Positions 54,114 to 64,000 of a DNA stretch of 64,000 bases are shown piece by piece. The first letter of the stretch is position 1, and every line of letters starts with the position of its first letter. The stretch spans positions 59,837,120 through 59,901,119 of the forward strand of contig CM043956.1 of assembly GCA_014529385.2 (NCBI GenBank), in the 5' to 3' direction. Both the position numbers and the translations under genes were made by a program. The stretch comes from Adiantum capillus-veneris (Eukaryota; Streptophyta; Polypodiopsida; Polypodiales; Pteridaceae). A model generated the notes under the pieces. It did not search any database, was not told where the DNA came from, and saw only the letters and a program-made list of their open reading frames with translations.

Positions 54114-55908
54114 GCGTATTTTATACGCAATCCATAAAGCCATGTAATAAGTTGATCATCAGTTATCCTAAACCTTGAAGGGTTTGATTGTAATAAATTC
54201 TCATCAATAAAGCGCTTTTGTCTCTGAATCTTTGTCTCTTGATAAAGTGGAATTTTGAATTTTATTAAAGTCTCGTGTCTATTTTGAAATCCAAGTAATG
54301 GTATTGATAGCCGTTTTTCGGCTTTCCATAATTGCCATAGTAAGCTACCTCACCCTACCAAATTCACCCAAACACTATGGCTATCCCTACCATTTCACTG
54401 TAAATAGGCGTGTGTGAGTTAGGGGGCTTTTCCCATATCTTCTTAAAATCCTCAGCTAGCTAGTCACTGGGTTAGTTGAGTCCAAAAAATAAAAAAACTA
54501 AAAAAAATAAAAAATATTATGGCCCATTTGTGTGTAAATATTGTATTATATATATGGCCTAAATATAGAGATTTTTATAATTATTTTGGTATTTTATTTA
54601 AATATTTATACTTAGGTGTGTGTTTTATTAAACCTCTGTATGCCTTCTTTCATCCTCTTACACCATAATTAGATTTTCTGCCAATATGTACATACTCTAA
54701 CCTCATATTTTTCCTTTATACAAATCACTCCCACATTTTCACCCTCACCCTCGTGAAAACAAAAAATTGATTTCTACTCATTGGTTACGTTTATTATATT
54801 ATTTACTTGCATACCTTTTCCTCTTTCACCCAAAATAATTCAAGGAGGGACCATATCATATGATTCCAATATCTTTCCATATCCATAACTCCTCCATATT
54901 TTTATTATTATTTTTACTCATTATTATAACACCATGTGCTCATTGAGCTAAAGTCCATGAATAGTCCATACACTAGTCCCACCATGTATATATTTCTTTA
55001 TTCACCAATAATTCTCCTCCATGCATGGGTCAAGGGCAACTTGGATGCTTTGTATTATAATATGACAAAGGAGGGGCTCACTCTTGGATGCATTGTACAA
55101 ATTCAACAAAGGAGGGGGCCACTAAAAGACTTTTGCAGGCATAAAAAACAGGCTTTTTGGTGAGAATTTTGGCACCTATCTCCACTCAAACTTTGGAGCG
55201 GTGGTCAAAAGAGAAAATGTAGCCCACGCTCTGAATAATCACCTCAATTTTTTTCATGATGTTTGGAGCTACCAGCGGTGAGCTATGATTTTTTGAGTGG
55301 ACCCCAGTCTGCCCACTTTTCTCACAAGTAGCCCTTAGTCTTCTCTCACCCTTCCACACATCTACTCACTCTTACACATCCCTCCCTCTCCTTCCCTCAC
55401 TCAAACCTGCAATTTCCATGGCTTCTCCCACCCTCTTCACCATTACCCTTCTCTCTCATCCCTATAGTTCTTTTATGAACCTCTACATACATACACCCTC
55501 TCCATGTCTCTCTCTATTGCTTCCATGTTACAATTTCATTTACCTCTCCTAAAAATATCTAAAATTCAGAATCTTAACCATGATAACTTCTGCAAATTGA
55601 GGATTTTTCATCAACAAATCCTCTTTTCATTGTGGTGGTCAACCGTGGCAGCAGCGTAAAAAAGCGAAGAAGAAGAAGAAGAACAGCGGTCATTTTTTTC
55701 CACAATCTACACAAGGGTGAGTTCAAACTTCTTCAAGCTTCACCATCACAAGGATTTGCTCACTTCATTCAACCATCTTACTCCAACCATCCACCCCATT
55801 CTATCCATTGTAAATATATCATTAACTTTCTAGTGATTACTAACACAAAATAGCATTGACCTAACCATAAAAGACACCTCACCTCAAGACATGTACAAAG
55901 TAACTCTC

Positions 55909-55950
<42 letters not shown>

Positions 55951-56961
55951 TACTTACTTTCACCTTATCTACCATCAATAATGCTCTCTTTTGAGCCCAC
56001 ACCCATGACTCAAGCAGACAAAGAAGGCCCACAATGTTTTGATATTCAAAAAAAATCATAATCTTGATTTGTTAGCTTGTAAATTAGGATTTCCAATAAT
56101 CTTAATGAGGGGTCTCCAACCTATAAATAGGCCCCTCTCCTTCTTGTAAAGCAATCTCCAACATCTCACATAGCACCCCAACACTCTATGCGTGAGGAGA
56201 GACTTAGGTGTAGCAACCACTTGTGAGCTTCACTCTTGGTGTGAGAGAGGCCTTCAAGCTACACATTGCAAGTGAGAGAGCGTGAGTTCCACAAATCTCA
56301 AAATCACGGTTTGGTGCATCAAAGGAGTGATTCGACGTTCAAATCTTCGTCCTTCCATTTGTGCAATACGGTTTGGTGAATTCAAGGTGACTTGTGTATT
56401 TTGAGTTTTTATCGGTTGATCTTGATTTTAGGAAGTGTTTTAGTGTGTTTTTTATTGCCATTTTTGTGTCCATTGTAAGAGGGTATTGTGGTGAGAGGTC
56501 TCCCACACCTAAGACAGTGTGTGTGTGTTTTGGCAATGTTTAGCAATCACTAAGCATTGAGTGAGTTTTGTACAAGTTCTACGATAGCATCATAACGAAC
56601 CATCTCAATTTGCAAGTCACAAATAAGGTATTACGCAAGATCCTTTCCTCTCTCTCTTCTCTTTTCTCTAGCTCTCTCTGGTCCATTTCATGTGTGTCTT
56701 GGTGTGAGGTTGCTTGTGTGTGTGGTGTGGTGCATCTTCTTGGTTGTGCCAAGATCTCTCTTGCGTCCTAGTTCGCATACCATAACTAGGTGGTGCCCCT
56801 ATCTTGTTTGGGTTTGGCTGTGGGTTTGTTGTTTTGTTGTGCTTGTGGTTGCCCCAGCTCCAATTGAGCAGCACGGGAGCCTTGAGGGGTGTTTAGAGGT
56901 CGCCTCTCTTGTTGCCCGCCCCGGACCGCCTCAGTATCAAGAATTCGTATAATCCATGTAG
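54114..56961 (+). other. 2.8-kb non-coding stretch between the two D coding regions
   Basis: No protein recognised. The first 130 bases look like a transcript 3' end. There is a TATA box CCTATAAATAGG at 56119-56130, followed by leader-like sequence (TTCTTGTAAAGCAATC), and a CT microsatellite at 55912-55949. It may be a second promoter for gag-pol or the remains of another element's LTR. No TG...CA ends, primer site or target duplication can be fixed. Confidence 0.5.
55912..55949. repeat. (CT)n microsatellite
   Basis: About 38 bases of uninterrupted CT within the D leader. Confidence 0.95.
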
Positions 56962-59900
56962 GTACCGCCTATTGCTCTGTACTCGGCAGCGCAAGAGAAG
57001 AAGCTTCTCCTTAGGCAAGCCCAACCTCCGATATTTAAGGGCGAGGGGGCAAATGTGGAAAGAGATGCGGAAGTATGGATGGAAGCCATGGACGATTACT
57101 TTGAAGCTGCGGGGACCCAACCCGTAAATCAGACCATGCTTGCGATGTTCTGCTTGACTGGCGATGCCAAGATATGGTGGAAGCAACATTGCAGGGACAT
57201 GGATATTAAGGGATCTTCCCAGTCCTGGAAGACATTAAAGCTGCAATAATGGGGTGATATTTACCGCCTGCCTATAGAACCTTGAGGATGAATGAATTCT
57301 TTTCACTTCGGCAGCTGAATTCATCTATCGAAGAATACTATGTAAAGTTTGTCACTCTTCGGAGATATGCTCCTAAGATGACCTTGGAACAACAGGTGGC
57401 AAGGTTCTGCCAAGGACTAATCGACCCCCTGAATACTCGATTGGAAGCTCTCAGGCCAACAACGCTACATGATTCCTTGTTGAGGGCCAAACCTCTAGCT
57501 CTCGAAGTACAAAAGGCTAATGAGAATAGGAGGAATCATTGGGCAAAGAGGGCAAGGACAACTACTTGGAATAACAGACCAGCCAACCAAGAATATGACC
57601 AGCGCCCTATTGTGGCTACCACCACAACCATGGAGTTCCCTGATGTTCGATGATGTGGTTGCGGCGAGCATGGACATTACAGATCCAATTGCCTCAAGAA
57701 CTTTCAGGCGACCAACGCCAATGCCATACCCTTGAATACCCGTGGGCGTGGCCAAGCTAATGGAAGAGGAGGACGAGGAAGGATGAACAGAGGGTGAGGG
57801 CATGGAGCTACCGCTAGAGTGAATGCCGCAATGGTACAACCAACTGTGGGTGATGAAGCAGTGGAGAGAGCAACCCTACATGCTGCAATTGACAATCCCA
57901 ATGGTTGTGAGCAATACGTAGTCATTCATACCGCAGGATCTCTTAGAGGTGAACAAGTTAACTTCCTTATAGATTGTGGTAGTACTCTTTCATTTCTTTC
58001 ACCCCGATGCATGAGAAAGCTAAAGCTAGATAAGTATCCAACAAGCAAGCTAGTTGTAGAGTTAGCAAACGGCAAGGAAGTAGTATCTCAACACTCTGCA
58101 AGCAAAATTGACTTTGATTTAGGGGGACACCCAACTTCTGCCCAATTTTGAACCCTACCCTTAGGATTCTTTGATGGGATACTAGGGATGGACTGGATAA
58201 AGCAAAATAGGGCCCACATACATTGTGCACAAGGGAATTTTACCTTTACAGATAACTTGGGTAATGAAGCCTTAATCCAGGGGGAAAATGGGAGACCTAA
58301 GGCTACTCTAGTTAAGGCCAGCAGACTTTTGAAGGGACTAAGGAAGGGTCAGAAAATTTATGCGGTTAAACTCAACAAGGTGGACCAATCAGATAACTCA
58401 CTTCGGCCAGACTGGTTGAGGGAGTATGATGATGTATTCCCTGAAGACCTTACGAATCTTCCACCTCACAGAGAGGTAGATCATGAGATTGAGACTATCC
58501 TTGGGTGTGAACCTATCTCAAAAAGACCTTATAAAATGTCACTTCCGGAAGCCATCGAACTCAAGGAACAACTTAGGCAACTCATTGAGAAAGGATTCAT
58601 TTGACCTAGTACTTCTCCTTGGAGTGCTCTAGTTCTTTTTCAGAAGAAGAAGGATGGAACCTTAAGGCTATGCATAGACTATCGTGGACTGAACAAGGTA
58701 ACTGTCAAGAACAAGTATCCAATTCCAAGGATTGACAAACTTTTGGACAGACTCCACGGCGCCAAAATATTTACAAAGATAGATCTAAGGTCAGGATATT
58801 ACCAAATAAGGATCAAGGAATCGGATATTCCAAAGACGGCTTTCAATACTAGGTATGGGCACTACGAGTTCACAGTAATGTCTTTTTGTCTAACAAATGC
58901 CCCTGCAAGCTTCAATCGACTTATGCAGGATATTTTCAGACCTTACCTGGATGATTTTGTCTTGGTTTTCTTTGATGACATTCTGATCTACTCTAAGAAC
59001 GAGGCAGATCACGAAGATCATGTTCGCAAAGTACTTGATCTTCTTCGAAAACACCAACTTTACGCTAAAGAGAGCAAGTGCACTATTTGCTCACCAAAAG
59101 TCAACTATCTTGGATATGTCATATCGGCTGAAGGGATTTCAGTGGACCCAGACAAGGTCAAGGACATCGTTGATTGGCCTCAACCATCCATCATCAGCGA
59201 AGTAAGAGGATTTCTTGGAATAACGGGATGGTACAGGATTTTTGTCAAAGACTATGCACGTATTGTTGCACCTTTGACGGAACTCCTAAAGAAAGGGATG
59301 AGGATCGAATGGAAGAACGAGCACGAGTCTAGCTTTGCTAAACTAAAAGATTTCTTGGTCTCAGCTCCTATTTTAAAGCTTCCAGATTTCAGCAAGGAGT
59401 TTGAAGTAGCAACCGATGCTAGCAAATTTGCTCTAGGTGGAGTTCTTACTCAAGAAGGAAGACCAGTGGCTTATACTTCACGAAAATTGAGGGATCATGA
59501 GAAGAATTATCATACTCATGATTTGGAGCTTTTAGCGGTTATTCACGCGTTGAAGTTATGGAGACATTATCTTCTCGGACGCAAGTTTCAGCTAGTTACA
59601 GACCACAAGAGCTTAAAATGGATTTTTACTCAACCTATTCTCAATATGCGACAACGACGATGGATAGAGCTATTACAGGAATATGACCTTGACATAAAGT
59701 ATAGACTAGGGAAGGAAAATGCAGTTGCAGATGGCCTTAGCCGAAAATCCTTTCTCAGAGCTATCTCTATTCCCAATAACCCTATCTGGGATAGAATCAA
59801 AGAAGCATCTTTAGTAGATCCAGAATACCAGCATATAGTATCTCTAGTCCAACAGAATAAGATGCCTGAAGCTAAAGATTACTCTCTTATGGGAGGATGT

Positions 59901-61214
59901 CTTTACTACAGACATAGACTCTGTGTACCCAGAGATCCAGCCTTAAAGAAGGCCATTTTGTATGAAGCACACGATAGCCCTACATCCAGACATCCAGGCT
60001 ATGCTAAGACTCTTCATGCTGTCAGAAGAAGTTATTTTTGGTCTGGAATGAAAGGGTACATACTTCGCTATGTGAGGCAATGTCTTTCTTGTCAGTGGAT
60101 AAAAGCCGAAAGGATCAAGTTACCAGGGCAACTTCAACCTCTTGACATACCCCAGATGAAATGGGAATGCATCAGTATGGATTTTGTTACCGGATTACCT
60201 TCTACAGGAGGTTATGATTCTGTTTTCGTGGTTGTTGATATGCTCACAAAAGTGGCTCATCTAATACCCATAAAGACAACCTTTATTGCTTCAGATGTTA
60301 ATCGGGTATTCATCAAGGAGATTTTTAGGTTACATGGTCTACCCAAGCATATCGTCAGTGATAGAGATGCCAAGTTCACATCAAAATTTTGGACTTCTCT
60401 TTTCCAATCTATTGGGTCACAATTAGCCTTCAGTACAGCGTATCATCCGCAGACAGATGGGCAAACTGAGAGAGTTAATCAAGTCATCGAGGACATTCTC
60501 AGAGCCTATCGTTCACAAGAGCCAAAGAAGTGGTTACAATATCTACCTTTGGTGGAGTATGCTTATAATTATGCCGAACACAGAAGCATTGGAATGTCAC
60601 CTTTCAAAGCTCTTTATGGACAGGACTGCTCAGCACCACTGAACTTCTCAGATCCAACCATCAGGGTAGAAGCCTCTAGAAAGATGTTAGGAGATATGGA
60701 AGCACAGACTAGAGCTATTCGCCAGGACATTCAGGCCGCTCAGGATAGACAGAAGCACTATGCAGATAAGAACCGTTCAGAACGAACTTTCAAAGAAGAG
60801 GATAAGGTTTTTCTGCGAGTCCGACCAAAGAAAAGCAACTTATCACTAGGCAGATATAAGAAGCTAAGCCCAAGGTATTGTGGACCATTCGAGATCGTTA
60901 AGGTTGTAAGTGAACAAGCCTACAAGCTAAAGTTACTTGCAAACTTGAAGGTTCATGATGTGTTCCACGTCAGCTTACTCAAACCCTACATTCCTAACCC
61001 TGATCAATTCTTGGACTCAGATCAGATAGTCATGCCAGCACAAGGAGTTCTCGAGCTCCAACCTGACTACGTACTGGAAACAAGGGAAAGGAAGTTACGC
61101 AACAGAATTATCACGAAGCATCTGGTAAAGTGGAAGGATTACCCTCAAGACGATGCAACTTGGGAACACAAACCAACCCTCATAAAAGATTACCCAAACA
61201 CATTCTTGAGATGA
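56962..61214 (+). pseudogene. D gag-pol: gag, knuckle, protease, RT, RNase H, integrase, chromodomain
   Basis: Gag reads from PPIALYSAAQEKK through the retrotransposon-gag region (AKIWWKQHC, NSSIEEYYVKF). Disabling changes: a 1-bp deletion near 57238, and TGA codons at 57255, 57651, 57795, 58149 and 58602. The TGA at 57651 replaces the first Cys of the CCHC knuckle (then CGEHGHYRSNC). Protease (FLIDCGSTLSFLS) follows. From 58605 to 61214 the frame is open for 869 codons: RT ([25 protein letters not shown]), RNase H ([11 protein letters not shown]), integrase ([36 protein letters not shown]) and a C-terminal chromodomain ([17 protein letters not shown]). The pol half is well kept; gag is not. 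Start uncertain; a TAG precedes the region at 56959. Confidence 0.9.
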
Positions 61215-61235
61215 GGACATCTCAATTTTTTCACG

Positions 61236-61244
61236 TTGGGGAGG
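61236..61244 (+). other. Polypurine tract of D
   Basis: TTGGGGAGG, 22 bases after the gag-pol stop and 5 bases before the common LTR sequence; primes plus-strand DNA synthesis. Confidence 0.65.
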
Positions 61245-61249
61245 TTTTC

Positions 61250-61912
61250 AGGTCTCTGACCCCGATCAAAAGAGCACCATTGTACCATGAAATGAACATA
61301 ATGGAAAAAGTTACTAATTTTAGCAGTTTTCCAAATTCTTTCAGTGCCATGATGTTTAGAATGTTTTAAAGCTTCGAAATGTGAATTAAAATAATTTTCG
61401 TAAAAAATTTCCAGAAATAGCAAGTTTTTGGTCACCCGACCCGTCCAGTTTTGATTGTCTCGAAAAACTGCACCCGTACCCCGAATTTCAAAAAAATGCA
61501 TTTTCGGACCCCGGGGGCTGCTAAATATGGCAGGTACTCGGGCCAGTCCGCCTTAGTTAGAGCTTGCTATAGCAGTTTTCGGCATCAAAATCCGACTCGT
61601 ATGACCCGTTTTAGCCTAGAACTAAATTTCCTAAAAATTGTCCGGGGAGGTACCGGGGGCCCGAGGCTGTATGGGACCAGGTTCCAGCCCACTCCAGACC
61701 AGCTTTAGTAGCTAGGGGGCGCCCTCTTGCCTTGTGGGAGTCTTGGGAGAGTTTCTAAGCCAGTAACTAAGTCTCAGAGCCACTTAACCAAGCCAACCTG
61801 ACACTTGGTGGGTAGGGGAACTGGACTTGCCAATGCAGAGACTGAGTGCTCGTGCAGTTGCATTTAGCAAGGTTGGTCGATTTTCAGCCTGTAGGAGCCT
61901 ATTTAAAGGCGT

Positions 61913-61972
<60 letters not shown>

Positions 61973-64000
61973 GCTCACACACACACAGTGCACACACACA
62001 CACACACACCTACACACACTCTGGGAAGGTGCTGCCGGTTCACACACCTTTTGAAGGAGAAGCAAGGAGGAAGGTGCTGCCGAATTCTCATCTCAAGAAG
62101 CTCGATTAGATCAGAAAATCGAGAAGGTTATCAGCCCTTAATCACGGTAACCACAGTTTAATTAATGCTTTCTGCAAATCCTTTTCATTACCACCTAAAT
62201 TTCTCGTCTATTATGCTTATTCCTAGTCGTAATTCTCTATAATTACTCCCTAAATTCTCTTTAACCATATTCTATTAAGTAATCATCATTCCAAAGCTGA
62301 ATTATCAGCCATTCATCATCCTCGATTAATGATTAGTGCATGAGTAACAGAATTTTCTCTCTCTAGGTAGCAGAGTGATTAATCGATAAGCCGATAACTG
62401 TGTAGATTGATGAAAAATCACTTTTTTACTAACAATGTAGCTAAATTAGATCCATTCTCTTATGCATTAAGATGTAATTAAGGAATAATTAATCTGTCAT
62501 TAAGTCTCTACGAGTCGACTTTCCTCACACATACGCATAAGATAAATCTGCATCATCTAGTTGCTAGGAAAGAGATTAATCATACTTAATTCATCTCTCT
62601 GGTAATTCCATTAGTGAAATCCTATTATTCTTAATCATGTAAGCCGAGTAATTATCTTTAGATCCGGTTCCCATAGGATTATGTGTCATCCATAATGATT
62701 GCTATATGGAAAAATCTAGACCTCTCATATAGGAGGGATTAATTGATGTTACTAATCTATCTATTGGGTTGTTATGACACTTGCGGACATTAGCTCTTTT
62801 CTCCAAGTTAATTATTAAAAGTAGTGAGTTTAAAATGGCCCCGGTTAAGAGGACTCGCTTTGGTGGAGCCCACAACCACGAGGTAGGAACGAGCAAGGTG
62901 AACGGAAAGGGAAAAGCTCCCATGGAAGAACAAATACCGGCCATCTCACGGGCCATGGACAAAGAAATGGAAGAGGTAGGTCATAATTTTATTCAAGCTG
63001 TTTATTTTAACATTGCACACGTCTAGTTAGGAATGAAAATATCGCCAAACATGTTGGAGAAATCCGACGGAAACCTCGGCATTGAATTCATTGTACATTA
63101 AGTTCTAAAGTAGGAAGGAAATGATTGATGGGTATGCTCGTTGCAATAGGAAAGAATGTCTGCTAGGGAAAATTTAGCTCGACATGTTCATTTTATTTCC
63201 AATGTTGAATCAGTCCTGACCCGCCTACTGATCATAGGGGGCAGAGTTCCTCGTTAAAGGGCTCTTGAATCCACGACTTGCTTTTTATGCGGTGGATACC
63301 CACGACTTGCTTTCTATGCGGTGGGAACCCACGTCTTTCTTTCTATGCGGTGGGAGTGTCCATGATGTGCTTTCTATGTGGTGGACATACCTAGTTGTAT
63401 GGGCAGCTAAGCGACAACGGGAGGAGTGAACTCTCGGTGGAGGGGGGATGTTGTACCTTTAGAACATTGGAATTTTAATGAATAAGTTTGAGTAGAATTT
63501 TTACTAGAATATTGTCTTAGTGTTGTTTGCAATACTGGTTGAAGGGTTGTCTTAACGAACAATGTTGTTCGGAATTAAAACAAGGAATGTTTATGTTGAA
63601 CAACCTTTGTGGTAGTAATTAGGTCACACAAGGAAGTGTGAGTGTGGGGGTGGAAAGTGGGGGCTTGGCTCAGGTTGCCAATGCCTACGAGATGGGTGGT
63701 CCCGATTGGTCGGGAACTCTCTGTCCACATAGTGCTTGCTCGATATTAGTAATGCTCATTGCCCCTAGAGCGGGGAATTCTTGAGAGTACGTGCCTCTGA
63801 AACATGGGGAAAAAGGCACTCGAGGCTTCTCTCCTCTTGGAAGGTGGGTCTTAGGATCGCTAGATAGCTCAAGTACGCTTCCCCTGCGAGGTGGAGCTAG
63901 ATCTCCCTGCTAGTAGGCTCAAACTCGACTCACTTTGTGATGAGAGATCGTCCGCTAGTCGAACCCCGAACCATTTTGTTTTCTTCCGCAATAGATCTAG
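61250..64000 (+). repeat. 3' LTR of D (incomplete)
   Basis: Aligns with 49452-53439 minus the 1321-bp insertion. Contains the same TATA-like box, CA repeat, exon 1-like frame (from 62834) and hairpin units. About 55 bases are beyond the window, so the target duplication cannot be tested. Confidence 0.85.
61914..61969. repeat. (CA)28 microsatellite in the D 3' LTR
   Basis: 56-bp CA tract, with further interrupted CA to 62010. The 5' LTR has 26 bp at the same place. Confidence 0.95.

Larger units (their letters stand above)
49452..64000 (+). mobile_element. Ty3/Gypsy chromovirus D with very long LTRs (right end outside the window)
   Basis: 5' LTR about 49452-53494, primer site 53497-53508, internal region of 7.75 kb, polypurine tract 61236-61244, 3' LTR from about 61250 to beyond the window (about 55 bases missing). 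Large parts of the LTRs agree closely, apart from a 1.3-kb transposon in the 5' LTR, a 22-bp indel near 62507 and CA-repeat length. The internal region has an extra upstream coding segment (exon 2 at 53610), a 2.8-kb non-coding stretch and a broken gag-pol. The exact first base of the LTR is uncertain, because common sequence starts at AGGTCTCTGACC without a TG. Confidence 0.85.

Noticed and set aside
54114-56961. A complete solo LTR of a third family in the D leader
   Set aside because: TATA and leader look right, but no TG...CA ends with a 5-bp duplication could be located.
57250-58604. Frequent TGA as a sign of a recoded genetic code
   Set aside because: The intact G3 frame and the RING-H2 gene contain no in-frame TGA and end normally; CpG decay explains most TGA in D.
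61784-62109. Open frames made of HTHTHT or CVCVCV repeats over CA tracts
   Set aside because: Translation of microsatellites; no codon-level evidence of coding.

Overview
This is nuclear plant DNA packed with transposable elements. Most of it is LTR retrotransposons in several states of decay, with one probable host gene (RING-H2, 25.6-26.2 kb) and one decayed host gene (a PPR repeat gene, 26.6-28.6 kb). Plant origin rests on chromovirus-type Ty3/Gypsy elements primed by initiator Met-tRNA, a Ty1/Copia element with the plant domain order, and PLS-type PPR repeats. The wording of the PPR repeats and the repeat load make me think of a fern such as Ceratopteris. That is an impression, not a proof; no species-diagnostic gene is present.

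Layout, left half. Bases 411-24659 are a tandem Ty3/Gypsy array of one family (here G): LTR (411-2008), internal region G1, shared middle LTR (10793-12393), internal region G2, broken off at 24659. A Ty1/Copia element (4083-9142, minus strand, 227-bp LTRs, TSD CAAAA) sits inside G1. A full-length G element (G3, 12798-21694, TSD ACACC, nearly identical LTRs, uninterrupted 1649-codon gag-pol) sits inside G2, just upstream of its gag start.

Middle. From 24.66 to 40.5 kb there are the RING-H2 gene, the PPR pseudogene split by two small DNA transposons whose insertion sites can be read exactly, a second copy of one of them, and a long, old coding region (31.97-39.64 kb) full of in-frame stops. That region carries a coiled coil, a retropepsin-like segment and a recurrent Y-x-D-x2-G-x2-Y motif, but no reverse transcriptase. 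A purine tract plus LTR-like block at 35.3 kb suggests it derives from non-autonomous LTR elements.

Right half. A Copia relic (40546-41720, minus) is interrupted by a truncated minus-strand G element (G4, 41721-49036). This abuts an old inverted LTR fragment (49037-49440) of a second Gypsy family (here D). The D element itself starts at about 49452 and its 3' LTR runs off the window end. D is unusual: its LTR (about 2.7 kb without an inserted 1321-bp TIR transposon) appears to hold a coding exon with a splice donor. A matching in-phase acceptor and second exon lie just downstream of the primer binding site, so a protein of unknown function may be made from an mRNA that splices out the rest of the 5' LTR and the PBS. 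A conventional chromovirus gag-pol, now with several TGA stops, follows 3 kb later.

Only G3 looks potentially autonomous. The Copia copy inserted recently but lacks a working integrase. G1, G2, G4, D and the 32-40 kb region are pseudogenes.
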